64,000 nt of DNA from Clostridia bacterium (GCA_017517745.1 JAFWYJ010000030.1:1-64000); one strand, 5' to 3'. Shown: positions 32,340-41,464, numbered from the stretch's first letter. Numbers and translations: made by a program. The notes: a model not told the origin generated them from the sequence alone.

Positions 32340-33221
32340 ATGAACATTGTAAAAGAATTCGACCTCGCCGTCAAGCAGGCGGAAACCAATGCAACGGAAG
32401 GCGCTTATCTCGCGGGCGGCAGAGAATACGACGCCTATATGACAAACGCGGAATGGGAGGCGTTCCGTAATGAAATGTCGCCGAGCGCGCGGGCGGAATA
32501 CGGCGCGGGCGGCGGTGATGAGCTGAGTGAGAAAAACGGACGCCCGCCGAAAATGGCGTCCTACGGATCGTCGAGCCGCATGATCCATCGCCTCTCCAAG
32601 CACAAAAAAGAATTTCACTACGAAAAAAAGCTTTCCACAACGGTTGGCGGCACTGCCAATCTCGACGGCTTTTATGAGAGCGACGGGCGTTACGTCTTTG
32701 TCGAGGCGAAATGCCACGAACCATATTCCGCAAAAAAGACGGCGGTGAGCAAGAGCTATCGGGAACTCTACGAATTCATCAACGCGCAGATGCCGGACGC
32801 GCTCCGAATCGAAATGATGCCCGGCAAATGCGGACGCTATCTGAACGTCGAGTTTTTCGTCGGCAATGAAAAAACGGAACATTTTGATCTCAAGCAGATG
32901 ATCTGCCATCTGCTCGGCATCGCCACGGGAATGCTGAAGGGCGAGCTGACGCCCAAACAGACCGATTTCATCTATTTGCTCTACGATCCCACCGATCTGC
33001 CTCTCTCGGGCGCGGCAAAAGAAGAGATCGAGAAGATCTACGCCAAAACCTGCGACGAATGCAATGCCGTCGACTTTTCTTCTCTCCTGCGCGTGATGTT
33101 TGCTTTTTTGAAGAAGCAAAAATATCCCGATTCGCTCTCTGACGACGAGATCGACACGATCGTCGGAAGATTCACCTTTATCCTCGCGTCGCAGGAGTTT
33201 TATCCCATCCTGTTGCAGTGA
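32340..33221 (+). CDS. PD-(D/E)XK restriction-endonuclease-like protein
   Basis: 293 residues; ATG at 32340 is 6 bases after AAGGAG and about 25 bases from the predicted transcription start. A clear PD-(D/E)XK core is visible: E95 in FHYEKKL, D109 in ANLDGFY, then FVEAKC with E122 and K124. I associate this pattern with the PGN_0703-like group of putative restriction nucleases, from memory. No methyltransferase lies nearby. It is divergent from the ATPase/PolC-like operon and shares its control palindrome. Confidence 0.72.
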   Translation: MNIVKEFDLAVKQAETNATEGAYLAGGREYDAYMTNAEWEAFRNEMSPSARAEYGAGGGDELSEKNGRPPKMASYGSSSRMIHRLSKHKKEFHYEKKLSTTVGGTANLDGFYESDGRYVFVEAKCHEPYSAKKTAVSKSYRELYEFINAQMPDALRIEMMPGKCGRYLNVEFFVGNEKTEHFDLKQMICHLLGIATGMLKGELTPKQTDFIYLLYDPTDLPLSGAAKEEIEKIYAKTCDECNAVDFSSLLRVMFAFLKKQKYPDSLSDDEIDTIVGRFTFILASQEFYPILLQ

Positions 33222-33406
33222 CGCTTCGATCAACCAAAAAAATGACAAGCAGATTTCCAAAAAATACCCTTTTGTAAAAAATATCCTCGGAATAAAGACG
33301 TCGGCGCGGCGCATACTAACAACAAGCCGGAGAAAAATCAAAAAATAAGCCTGCCGATTCATGCTCGCGGCAGGTCACTATCCGAAATCGGAAAGGAGTT
33401 ATGGCT

Positions 33407-33622
33407 ATGATCATGGATCGTATCGCGCTGATTCTGACCATTCTCGGCGCGCTGAACTGGGGTAGCATCGGTCTGTTCCAATTCGACATCGTGGCGTGGA
33501 TCTGCGGCGGGTCCGCATCTCTGCTCAGCCGCATCATTTATACGGTGATCGCGCTGGCAGGCATTTGGTGTATCTCGCTCATCTTCCGCGCACGCGAGAG
33601 CTTTGACAGCATCGAGGACTAA
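33407..33622 (+). CDS. DUF378 small membrane protein
   Basis: 71 residues. Two hydrophobic helices and the family hallmark LNWGSIGLFQFDIVAWI identify DUF378, a small membrane protein family of unknown role. ATG at 33407 lies 8 bases after AGGAG; ATGs at 33401 and 33413 are also in frame but less well spaced. Upstream, 33350-33374 forms a short hairpin (CCTGCCG/CGGCAGG). Monocistronic, followed by a strong terminator. Confidence 0.82.
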   Translation: MIMDRIALILTILGALNWGSIGLFQFDIVAWICGGSASLLSRIIYTVIALAGIWCISLIFRARESFDSIED

Positions 33623-33640
33623 TACCCCTCATGAAAAAAC

Positions 33641-33680
33641 GAATCGTCTCAAACGCACTTCGCTTGAGGCGATTCTTTTT
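33641..33680 (+). terminator. Rho-independent terminator after the DUF378 gene
   Basis: GAATCGTCTCAA pairs with TTGAGGCGATTC, then T5. Confidence 0.88.
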
Positions 33681-33724
33681 ATGATTCGGCATATACTGGA
33701 ACAAACGAACAAAGGAGAATGCCG

Positions 33725-34360
33725 ATGAAAAACATTCTGCTCGATCTCTTCCGAGACTGTCTTTCGCAAAACTACAACGAGGTGGAAAACAGCGGCAGCT
33801 TTGCTGCCGAGCGACAAGGAGACAGCCTGACGATTTTCTTCGAATCCAGCCGCGGGAGCATGGATTGGCTCAACAATCTTGATTTTGCCGCCGCGCCCTA
33901 TCGCGAAATGGATCCGATCTGGCGCTGCCACGGCGGGTTTCTCAAGGTTTGGAGAAGTATCCGCCCGCATCTTGAGACGTCCGTTCTCGATCCCTCGGTC
34001 AAGCGGCTTCGCACGGTCGGTTACAGCCACGGTGCCGCACTCGCGCTCCTCTGCCATGAATTCGTTTGGTATCATCGTCCGGATCTGCAGCCAACGCTCG
34101 ACGGGTTCGGATTCGGGTGCCCGCGCGTGCTCTACGGCTGTCTGCCTCCCGAGGTCGCGCTGCGATGGGATCGCTTTTACATCATCCGCAACCTTGACGA
34201 TCTCGTCACCCATCTACCGCCGCGCGCACTCGGATTTTGCCACGTCGGCAATCTGATCGAAGTGGGAAAAGACGGAAAATATTCCCCCATCGACGCGCAC
34301 CGTCCAAAAAACTACCTTGCAGAGCTTGAGAAGCTTGAAATTCACGAACTATTTACTTGA
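33725..34360 (+). CDS. Class 3 lipase-like alpha/beta hydrolase
   Basis: 211 residues; ATG at 33725 is 7 bases after AAGGAG. Nucleophile motif GYSHG (the GxSxG elbow) in TVGYSHGAALALL, then RNLDDLVTHLPP (likely catalytic Asp) and HRPKNY (likely catalytic His), as in class 3 lipases. No signal peptide, so it acts inside the cell. The natural ester substrate is unknown. The promoter of holB overlaps its stop codon. Confidence 0.72.
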   Translation: MKNILLDLFRDCLSQNYNEVENSGSFAAERQGDSLTIFFESSRGSMDWLNNLDFAAAPYREMDPIWRCHGGFLKVWRSIRPHLETSVLDPSVKRLRTVGYSHGAALALLCHEFVWYHRPDLQPTLDGFGFGCPRVLYGCLPPEVALRWDRFYIIRNLDDLVTHLPPRALGFCHVGNLIEVGKDGKYSPIDAHRPKNYLAELEKLEIHELFT

Positions 34361-34385
34361 CAATCCGAAAAGAAACTGATATAAT
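34357..34385 (+). promoter_or_regulatory. Consensus promoter for holB-ricT
   Basis: TTGACA (34357-34362), 17-bp spacer, TATAAT (34380-34385), with the -35 box overlapping the lipase stop codon. Confidence 0.85.
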
Positions 34386-34447
34386 AAAGAATGGTGTATT
34401 GTCATCATTCACAAAGCCACGCGCGTGGCGGAAAGGAGTGTCCCGCA

Positions 34448-35479
34448 TTGAAGCCCGCCTTTTGTGACGTTGTCGGAAATCTCGCCTTGCGAAACCGCTT
34501 GCGCGACGAGATCCTGAACGGCAAGCTTTCACACGCCTATATTCTCGAAGGCGCACGCGGCACCGGAAAGCATATGCTGGCACTCCGCATTGCCGCCGCC
34601 CTTTCCTGCGAGCATGCATCCGATGCCTCCGCGCCGCTTCCCTGCATGCGATGTGCTTCCTGCCGCAAAATCCTCTCGCTCAACTCTCCCGACGTAATCT
34701 TCGTCAATCGAGGAGATCGCGCGACGATGGGTGTGGATACCGTCCGCGAGATCAGGCAGGACGTTCTGACTCTCCCGAACGACGTTGAGACAAAGGTCTA
34801 CGTCATTGAGGACGCGCATCTGATGACGTCGCAGGCGCAGAACGCATTCTTGCTGACCTTGGAGGAACCTCCGAGCTACGTGCATTTCCTGCTCCTTTGC
34901 GAAAGCGTCGCGCCGCTTCTGGACACCATCCGCAGCCGCGCGCCCACGCTTCGGACCGAGGCGATCGCGCCCCAAGAAATCGAAAGCCATCTTCGCCGTG
35001 TCAACGCCGATGCCGAAGCCCTCGCCAAGACCTCGGCGCGCGATTTTTCCGAAATCGTTTCGGCATGCGACGGAAGCATCGGCAGAGCGATTGAGTTGCT
35101 GGATGCAAAAACCCGAAAGCCGATTCTTGCCCGCCGCGAGCTTGCGAGAGACTTCGTTCAGCTTTGTTCGTCGCGCCAAAGTCATGCCGCAGCGCAAAGA
35201 CTTTTGAACGCGATCGCACAAAAGCGCGAGGAGACCGTCGAAAATCTCAACGCGATCCTGCTTTGTCTGCGCGATCTTTTGCTTTGCAAGCAGACCGAGC
35301 ATGCCCCCCTCTGTTTCTTCGGAAACCGCGAAGAGGCGTGCGCCCTGGCATACACCTTCACCACCCCCGTTCTTTTGTCGCTGTGCGACGGCATCGCGCA
35401 AACGATTTCCCGCGTGCGCGCAAGCGCAAACATTCGCCTGACTTTGACCGACTTTTTCACAGAAGCGGGCTTGCTCTGA
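34448..35479 (+). CDS. holB: DNA polymerase III delta' subunit
   Basis: 343 residues if it starts at TTG 34448, 9 bases after AAGGAG, which gives the typical opening MKPAFCDVVGN. Clamp-loader subunit of the AAA+ fold: P-loop-like GARGTGK, a zinc knuckle of four Cys (C54, C66, C69, C72), and the downstream segment VYVIEDAHLMTSQAQNAFLLTLEEPP with the characteristic late Walker B and sensor regions. The SRC motif of active clamp loaders is not obvious, as expected for delta'. It precedes ricT, as holB does in Bacillus. Confidence 0.9.
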   Translation: MKPAFCDVVGNLALRNRLRDEILNGKLSHAYILEGARGTGKHMLALRIAAALSCEHASDASAPLPCMRCASCRKILSLNSPDVIFVNRGDRATMGVDTVREIRQDVLTLPNDVETKVYVIEDAHLMTSQAQNAFLLTLEEPPSYVHFLLLCESVAPLLDTIRSRAPTLRTEAIAPQEIESHLRRVNADAEALAKTSARDFSEIVSACDGSIGRAIELLDAKTRKPILARRELARDFVQLCSSRQSHAAAQRLLNAIAQKREETVENLNAILLCLRDLLLCKQTEHAPLCFFGNREEACALAYTFTTPVLLSLCDGIAQTISRVRASANIRLTLTDFFTEAGLL

Positions 35480-35528
35480 CTCGCCCCGTCTGTTTTGTCT
35501 ATACGTACAGAAAGGATTTTGAACATTC

Positions 35529-36929
35529 ATGACAGATCACAATCAGCCGGCAGCTCCTGCCGAAAAGAAAGAACATAACGACGCCTCCCACGGCAACGCC
35601 AACCGCAATCGCCGCAACAGGCATCGCAACCATCACAAAGGCGGTAACCGCCCGCGTCCCGAGGCTCCCGAGCGTGAAAACGCCTCCGCCTCCGAGCAAA
35701 AACAACCTCAGAGCGAGGGGAACAAGCAACCTCGCGAAAACAAAAACGCCAAGCAAAACAATCGCGGCAAGGGCAACCAAGGATCCAAAAATCGCGCGCA
35801 CAGAAACGGGCGCGGAGGACATCACGGCGGCGAAAAACGCCCCTACGATCCCTACGAGACACCGAGCAAGGAAGAGATCGAGCTTTCCGAGCTGCGCGCG
35901 AAGATCGTGATGAAAGCGGCGGACGGCAGCGTCCCCACCGTTTACGGCGCGCCGACCGAAAAGAAGCCCGAGGCAACCCCGATCGAGCCGGAAACACCGG
36001 TCGATCTTTCGATGCATCCCGCGCTCGACGCGCTCGAGGCTGCCGATGACAACGTCGAAAAGGTCGAGGTCGTCGGAATCCGCTTCCGCTCGGCGGGAAA
36101 GATGTATTACTTCGATCCGCAAAAGATCAAGCTCAAGAAGGGCGACTCTGCCGTCGTCGAGACCACGAGAGGGCCCGAATTCGGTGACGTCTGCCTCGGA
36201 AACACCATGATCAATGCGACTTCCGTCGTCTCTCCCCTGCGCCCCGTCATCCGTCCCGCCACCCAAACCGACGTCGAAACCAACCTCAAGAACCGCCAAA
36301 AGGAATCCGAGGCACTCAAGATCTGTCAAGAGAAGATCCGTGAGCATAAGCTGGAAATGAAGCTGATCGACGTGCAGTACGCCTTCGACGGCTCCAAGAT
36401 CCTGTTCTATTTTTCGGCAGACGGACGCGTGGACTTCCGCGAGCTGGTCAAGGATCTCGCATCGGTCTTCCGCACGCGCATCGAACTGCGCCAGATCGGC
36501 ATTCGAGACGAGGCAAAGCTGCTCGGCGGCATCGGAGCCTGCGGCCGCACACTCTGCTGTGCCACCTTCCTGCCCGATTTCGCACAGGTCTCGATCAAAA
36601 TGGCAAAGGATCAGAACCTTTCGCTCAATTCCTCCAAAATTTCGGGACTTTGCGGACGCTTGATGTGCTGTCTGCGCTACGAGGAGGAGGTCTATCAGGA
36701 CGAGATCCGCAAGACGCCCCCCAACGATTCGACCGTGCAAACCCCCGACGGCATTGGAACCGTCATCGGCTCCAACCCCTTGGCAAAAACCGTTCGCGTC
36801 CTTCTCAAGGATCAGACCGACACACCGCCCAAACAGTATTCGCGCGATGACGTAACCGTCCTCCCCAAAGAGAAAAAGACCGCCCAAGCCCACGAAAGCC
36901 GCACGGAGAAATCGGCAAAAAATAACTGA
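35529..36929 (+). CDS. ricT: RicT/YaaT PSP1-domain protein with a long disordered N-terminus
   Basis: 466 residues. Residues 1-115 are low-complexity and rich in Asn, Arg, His, Gly and Gln, resembling RNA-binding disordered tails. Residues about 165-400 are the PSP1 domain with the conserved Cys-rich segments CGRTLCCATFL and GLCGRLMCCLRYEEE. In Bacillus, RicT with YlbF and YmcA forms a complex carrying Fe-S clusters that steers RNase Y and affects sporulation and biofilm. It lies 49 bases after holB. Confidence 0.9.
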   Translation: MTDHNQPAAPAEKKEHNDASHGNANRNRRNRHRNHHKGGNRPRPEAPERENASASEQKQPQSEGNKQPRENKNAKQNNRGKGNQGSKNRAHRNGRGGHHGGEKRPYDPYETPSKEEIELSELRAKIVMKAADGSVPTVYGAPTEKKPEATPIEPETPVDLSMHPALDALEAADDNVEKVEVVGIRFRSAGKMYYFDPQKIKLKKGDSAVVETTRGPEFGDVCLGNTMINATSVVSPLRPVIRPATQTDVETNLKNRQKESEALKICQEKIREHKLEMKLIDVQYAFDGSKILFYFSADGRVDFRELVKDLASVFRTRIELRQIGIRDEAKLLGGIGACGRTLCCATFLPDFAQVSIKMAKDQNLSLNSSKISGLCGRLMCCLRYEEEVYQDEIRKTPPNDSTVQTPDGIGTVIGSNPLAKTVRVLLKDQTDTPPKQYSRDDVTVLPKEKKTAQAHESRTEKSAKNN

Positions 36930-36985
36930 AAATCCGAAAATCCGTACTGTTCATAAAAATTTTTTAAGAAATTGCGGAAAAACAG

Positions 36986-37013
36986 TTGCAATTCAAAAAA
37001 AATGTGATACAAT
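36986..37013 (+). promoter_or_regulatory. Promoter of the ferredoxin gene
   Basis: TTGCAA (36986-36991), 16-bp spacer, TACAAT (37008-37013). Confidence 0.65.
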
Positions 37014-37105
37014 ATTAGGTGAAGGACAACCTCGCGCCGTGTGATGCATTCGCATCGCATTTGCGCCCGATTGCCCCCAAAAATCTCACAGGAGGTACCG
37101 TACCA

Positions 37106-37276
37106 ATGGCATACAAAATTTCTGATGATTGCGTATCCTGCGGCGCTTGCGTGGAGGCTTGCCCCACCGAAGCAATCACCGAGGGTGACGGCAAGTACGA
37201 AATCAATGCCGATGTATGTGTTAGCTGCGGCGCTTGTGCTGAAGCTTGCCCTGTTGGCGCTCCCGCAGAGGAGTAA
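37106..37276 (+). CDS. Clostridial-type 2[4Fe-4S] ferredoxin
   Basis: 56 residues with two CxxCxxCxxxCP cluster motifs (CVSCGACVEACP and CVSCGACAEACP). It is a soluble low-potential electron carrier typical of anaerobes. ATG at 37106 follows AGGAGG. It has its own promoter and terminator, as expected for a highly expressed small gene. Confidence 0.95.
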   Translation: MAYKISDDCVSCGACVEACPTEAITEGDGKYEINADVCVSCGACAEACPVGAPAEE

Positions 37277-37290
37277 TACATCCCCCGCAA

Positions 37291-37338
37291 ACGGCGGAGC
37301 AAACGGTTTCCGTCTGCTCCGTTGTTTTGTCTTTTTTT
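37291..37338 (+). terminator. Terminator after the ferredoxin gene
   Basis: CGGAGCAAACGG pairs with CCGTCTGCTCCG around TTT, followed by TTGTTTTGTCTTTTTTT. Confidence 0.85.
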
Positions 37339-37365
37339 ACTCGTTTTCAAGAAAAGGAGATTCCC

Positions 37366-38154
37366 ATGGACACCGCTGGGCGCATCATCCCGGAATTGCT
37401 TCCCGACGAACGGCTTGACGACGTCAATGAATCTCTTCGTCTGATACAAAAAAAGCAAGGACTGACCTTTGGCACGGATGCCTATCTGCTCGCCGCTTTC
37501 GTCCGCTCTCAGCCGCGTGCGCATGCCGTCGATCTCGGCAGCGGCACGGGGATCATCCCTCTGCTCCTCTTGGCGAGGGAAAAGGTCTCGCGGGTGACGG
37601 CAATCGAAATCCAGGAGTCCTTTGTAAATCTGATTGATCGCAACGCGATGCTCAACGGCTTTTCCGACCGTCTCTCGGCGATCTCCTCAGACGTGCGCGA
37701 GATCTGCGCATCCCAACTCGGCGGAGAGGTTGATCTGGTCGTTTCCAATCCGCCGTACATGAAATGCGATACGGGAAAACGGAATGAACACGATGAAAAA
37801 TATATCGCAAGGCACGAGGTCTTCGGCAACGTCAAGGACTTTTGTCAAGCCGCGAAACGGCTTTTGCGCTGGGGCGGACGCTTTGTTTCTGTGTGGCGGC
37901 CGGATCGCTTGACCGATCTTCTGTACGCGCTTCACGAGGCAACGCTTGAGCCAAAGCGCATGACCTTCGTTCATGCCGACGCGGAGGCCGAGCCGTGCAT
38001 GGTTCTGACCGAGGCGGTCAAGGGAGGCGCGCCTTCTCTGCACGTCAGCCGACCGCTCCTGCTCTACCGTCCTCGAAAAGACGGAGAAAAGAACCGTGTT
38101 CTGACCGATGCCGCACAGCAGATCTATGACACCTGCAATTTTTCTTTTTTCTGA
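37366..38154 (+). CDS. trmN6: tRNA1(Val) adenine-37 N6-methyltransferase-like protein
   Basis: 262 residues; ATG after AAAAGGAG. Class I SAM-dependent methyltransferase: SAM loop DLGSGTGIIPLLLL and the NPPY catalytic motif (VSNPPYMK) that marks amino-group methylation. The family covers E. coli TrmN6 and Bacillus YabB, which sits close to holB and yaaT there, as here. The tRNA target is inferred from the family. Confidence 0.85.
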   Translation: MDTAGRIIPELLPDERLDDVNESLRLIQKKQGLTFGTDAYLLAAFVRSQPRAHAVDLGSGTGIIPLLLLAREKVSRVTAIEIQESFVNLIDRNAMLNGFSDRLSAISSDVREICASQLGGEVDLVVSNPPYMKCDTGKRNEHDEKYIARHEVFGNVKDFCQAAKRLLRWGGRFVSVWRPDRLTDLLYALHEATLEPKRMTFVHADAEAEPCMVLTEAVKGGAPSLHVSRPLLLYRPRKDGEKNRVLTDAAQQIYDTCNFSFF

Positions 38155-38221
38155 CATAAAACCCATCAAGTAAGGCAAATCTAAAGTTATCTATAATATC
38201 ATACACAAAGGAGACACCACC

Positions 38222-38404
38222 ATGAACAAAAATTGGAAACTCGCCATCGGCGTTGGAATCGCCGCCGCAGCTGTCACTGTCCTCACCATCGGCGTGATGC
38301 GCAAGCTGAAAGCAATCAAGTCCCTCACCATTGAAGCAGAAGAGCTTCCCGAGGATCTCGATCTCTCGCTGGAAGAGGCCGCCGACGAGGAAGAGGCTGA
38401 ATAA
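38222..38404 (+). CDS. Small single-pass membrane protein
   Basis: 60 residues: one N-terminal hydrophobic helix (7-26), a short basic stretch, then a very acidic tail ending in EEEAE. Good ribosome binding site (AAAGGAG). Not recognised. The gene is free-standing between trmN6 and ttcA. Confidence 0.65.
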   Translation: MNKNWKLAIGVGIAAAAVTVLTIGVMRKLKAIKSLTIEAEELPEDLDLSLEEAADEEEAE

Positions 38405-38467
38405 GAAAGGAAAACTGTCGGGGGTGTTGCGCTTGCAGCACCCTTGATTTGTGTATAGCATCCGAAC

Positions 38468-39262
38468 ATGGAACATATCAAACGAATTTTGAGCTTCACG
38501 CGTCGCGCGCTGGACGATTATGAAATGATCGAGGCGGGCGACAAGATCGCCGTGGGCGTGTCGGCGGGAAAGGACTCCCTGACGTTGCTCTGCGCGATGG
38601 CGGAGCTGCGCCGATTTTATCCCGTCCCCTTTGAGCTGATCGCCATTACGATCGACATGGGATTTGAGGGCGCCGACTTCTCTCCCATCGCCAAGCTCTG
38701 CGAGGAGCTGAACGTGCCGTATCACGTCGTTCCCACCGAGATCTCCCGCATCATCTTCGACGTGAGAAAGGAAAAAAGCCCCTGCTCGCTCTGCGCCAAG
38801 ATGCGCCGCGGCGCACTTCACAACGCCGCCAAGGAGCTGGGTTGCAATACGGTGGCACTCGGTCATCATTTTGACGACGCGGTGGAGACCTTCATGCTCA
38901 ACCTCTTCTTCGAGGGACGCATCGGTTGCTTCTCACCCGTCACACATCTCTCGCGCGTCGGCATCAAGCTGATCCGCCCGATGATCTATATGCCCGAAAA
39001 GGACGTGCGCTATTTCGCCTCCAAGGTCTCCCTGCCCGTCATCAAATCTCCCTGCCCCGCCGACGGAAACACCCAGCGCGAGGAAATGAAGCAACTGCTC
39101 ACACAGCTCGACCGCAAGCACGACGGCCTGCGCTACCGCATCTTCGGTGCCATGCAGCGCGGCGAGATCGACGGCTTCAAGGAAATGATGGGTATGCAGG
39201 GCAAAAAGGCATATCGGAACGAGGAAGAGGATAAAGAACCTCCTTTTCACGCAGCCTTTTGA
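38468..39262 (+). CDS. ttcA: TtcA-family tRNA 2-thiolation protein
   Basis: 264 residues. An ATP-pyrophosphatase PP-loop SAGKDS (SGGKDS in most members), CSLCAKMRRGAL with the two Cys that bind Fe-S, GHHFDDAVETFMLNLFF and a further Cys in SPCPADGNT identify the TtcA/TtuA type enzymes that thiolate tRNA. TtcA makes 2-thiocytidine at position 32. The Shine-Dalgarno is weak. A dispersed repeat follows the gene. Confidence 0.85.
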   Translation: MEHIKRILSFTRRALDDYEMIEAGDKIAVGVSAGKDSLTLLCAMAELRRFYPVPFELIAITIDMGFEGADFSPIAKLCEELNVPYHVVPTEISRIIFDVRKEKSPCSLCAKMRRGALHNAAKELGCNTVALGHHFDDAVETFMLNLFFEGRIGCFSPVTHLSRVGIKLIRPMIYMPEKDVRYFASKVSLPVIKSPCPADGNTQREEMKQLLTQLDRKHDGLRYRIFGAMQRGEIDGFKEMMGMQGKKAYRNEEEDKEPPFHAAF

Positions 39263-39407
39263 AAACGCTTCGCGAAAAAAACATTTGCGCTCATGAAACG
39301 TTCCGAAAAGGAAGAACAAAAGGTCAGCGAAAAAAACAAAACCGAGAATGAAAGCAGCCGCGAATGAAACAGCAAGCTGATTTTTGATATTGAATTTTAA
39401 ACCAACA

Positions 39408-39482
39408 CGTTTGAAAAAGCTTTGAAAAAACAGGGGTACGGGGGAAGAAAAAGCTTTTTCAAAGGTTTTCTTCCCCCGCTAT
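39408..39482. repeat. Dispersed hairpin-rich repeat, copy 2
   Basis: GGGGGAAGAAAAAGCTTTTTCAAA...TTTTCTTCCCCC hairpin preceded by AGGGGTAC, between ttcA and ygiQ. It belongs to the same family as copies at 67, 41470, 41852, 51600, 52288, 53610 and 59520. Bases 39263-39407 show nothing recognisable. Confidence 0.55.
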
Positions 39483-39496
39483 AAAGGATGACTTTT

Positions 39497-41464
39497 ATGA
39501 ACCAAACAACAGGCTTTCTGCCGCTCACCCGCGCCGAAATGGAGGCACGTGGGTGGGACGCACCCGATTTTGTATATGTGACGGGCGACGCTTACGTTGA
39601 TCACCCGTCTTTTGGCGTTGCCATCATTTCGCGCGTGCTGGAGGATGCGGGCTACCGTGTCGCCATCCTTTCCCAGCCCGACTACAAGACCTGCGACGCC
39701 TTCCGCGAGTTTGGCAGACCGCGTCTGGGCTTCCTCGTGACGTCCGGCAACATCGACAGCATGGTCGCGCACTATACCGCCGCCAAAAGACGTCGCAGCT
39801 TTGATTATTACACCGCCGGCGGCGAGATGGGCAAGCGTCCCGACCGCGCCGTCATCGTTTACTGCAACCGCATCCGAGAGGCTTACGGCGACGTGCCGAT
39901 CATCATCGGCGGCTTGGAGGCTTCCCTGCGCCGATTCGCACACTACGACTATTGGGACAACAAGGTGCGCCGATCGGTTTTGGTCGACAGCCGTGCCGAT
40001 CTGTTGACCTACGGTATGGGAGAGAAGATCCTCTGCCGCATCGCGGAGCTGTTGGACAAGGGTGTGCCGATCCGCAAGATCCGTGACGTGCGCGGCACGG
40101 TCTACCTCGCCAAGCCCGAGGATCCGATCCATTACGAAGTCGCCGCGACCTTTGACTACAATGACCTCAAGGAAAACAAACGCGCCTACGCCGAGGCGTT
40201 CGGCGTGCAATATAAAAACCAAGATTCGATCAACGGGCGGGCGATCTGTGAGAGATATGACAACAAGCTGCTCGTGCAGAACCCGCCGATGCCTCCCCTG
40301 GAGCGCGCCGAGCTTGATCACGTCTATTCCCTGCCATACATGCGCGACTACCATCCCTCCTACCGCGCCGCGGGCGGCGTTCCCGGCATCGAGGAGGTCA
40401 AATTCTCGATCACGCACAACCGAGGTTGCTTTGGCGGCTGTAACTTCTGCGCGCTTGCCTTCCATCAAGGAAGGACCGTGCGCTCCCGCAGCGTCAAGAG
40501 CGTGGTGGAGGAAGCCAAAAAGATCACCGCGCTACCCGATTTCAAAGGCTACATCCATGATGTGGGCGGACCGACAGCGAACTTCCGTTACCCCGCATGT
40601 GACAAGCAACTCAAGGACGGCGTGTGTGCCACGCGCAAATGTCTCGCGCCCACGCCCTGCAAAAATCTGAAGGTCTCGCACGAGGAATATCTGCATCTGC
40701 TCTCGGAGATCGAAGCCCTTCCCAAGGTCAAAAAGGTCTTCATTCGAAGCGGCATCCGATTTGACTATCTCATGGCAGATCCCGACGACGCGTTCTTTTA
40801 CAAGCTGGTCAAGGATCACGTCAGCGGTCAGCTCAAGGTCGCGCCCGAACACTGTGCCGACGGGGTACTGGCCTGCATGGGCAAGCCGAGCTTCGGCGTC
40901 TACGAGGGCTTCCGCAAGAAGTTCTTTGACGTCACCAAGAAGATCGGCAAGGAGCAATATCTCGTACCCTATCTCATGTCCAGCCACCCGGGATCGACCT
41001 TGAACGATGCCATCGAGCTGGCGCTCTGCCTCAAGCGGAACGGCTACGCCCCCGAGCAGGTTCAGGACTACTATCCCACCCCCGGTACGGCGTCAACCGT
41101 CATGTATTACACCGGCATCAATCCCTTGAACATGAAGTCTGTCCACGTTGTGACCGACTATCATGAAAAGCAGCTTCAGCGTGCGCTGCTTCAATTCAAC
41201 CGACCGCAAAATGCAGACATGGTCCGCGAGGCACTCACTCGCGCGGGCAGAACCGATCTCATCGGCTTTACCCCCGAATGCCTCGTCCGTCCCGCGAACG
41301 CCGCCACCAAAAAGCCCTCCGCGCAAAAGAGCGTCGGACACGGGAAAAGCGGCAAGCAAGCGCATCCCGCACCGGGCAAGAAGCAATCCACGCGGACACC
41401 CGCGAAAAGCAATGCGAAAAAATCACCTCGCAATGCCTCCAAGCCGAACACAAGAAAAAAATAA
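39497..41464 (+). CDS. ygiQ: YgiQ-family radical SAM protein
   Basis: 655 residues. An N-terminal cobalamin-binding-like region (VTGDAYVDHPSFGVAIISRVLEDAGYRVAILSQPD) precedes the radical SAM cluster motif CFGGCNFC (CxxxCxxC). The family is uncharacterised, widely conserved (UPF0313), with a large C-terminal region. The last 60 residues are a Lys/Ser/Pro-rich basic tail. ATG at 39497 gives 9-base spacing from AAAGG; the ATG at 39488 directly abuts it. Reaction unknown. Confidence 0.87.
   Translation: MNQTTGFLPLTRAEMEARGWDAPDFVYVTGDAYVDHPSFGVAIISRVLEDAGYRVAILSQPDYKTCDAFREFGRPRLGFLVTSGNIDSMVAHYTAAKRRRSFDYYTAGGEMGKRPDRAVIVYCNRIREAYGDVPIIIGGLEASLRRFAHYDYWDNKVRRSVLVDSRADLLTYGMGEKILCRIAELLDKGVPIRKIRDVRGTVYLAKPEDPIHYEVAATFDYNDLKENKRAYAEAFGVQYKNQDSINGRAICERYDNKLLVQNPPMPPLERAELDHVYSLPYMRDYHPSYRAAGGVPGIEEVKFSITHNRGCFGGCNFCALAFHQGRTVRSRSVKSVVEEAKKITALPDFKGYIHDVGGPTANFRYPACDKQLKDGVCATRKCLAPTPCKNLKVSHEEYLHLLSEIEALPKVKKVFIRSGIRFDYLMADPDDAFFYKLVKDHVSGQLKVAPEHCADGVLACMGKPSFGVYEGFRKKFFDVTKKIGKEQYLVPYLMSSHPGSTLNDAIELALCLKRNGYAPEQVQDYYPTPGTASTVMYYTGINPLNMKSVHVVTDYHEKQLQRALLQFNRPQNADMVREALTRAGRTDLIGFTPECLVRPANAATKKPSAQKSVGHGKSGKQAHPAPGKKQSTRTPAKSNAKKSPRNASKPNTRKK

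Noticed and set aside
24026..33221. CBASS, BREX or a classical restriction-modification system
   Set aside because: A WYL regulator and nuclease-like proteins are present, but no CD-NTase, PglZ, BrxL, methyltransferase or specificity subunit was found.
22187..33221. An integrated prophage or transposon
   Set aside because: No integrase, transposase, capsid, terminase or clear terminal repeats; the island is bounded by ordinary genes and terminators only.
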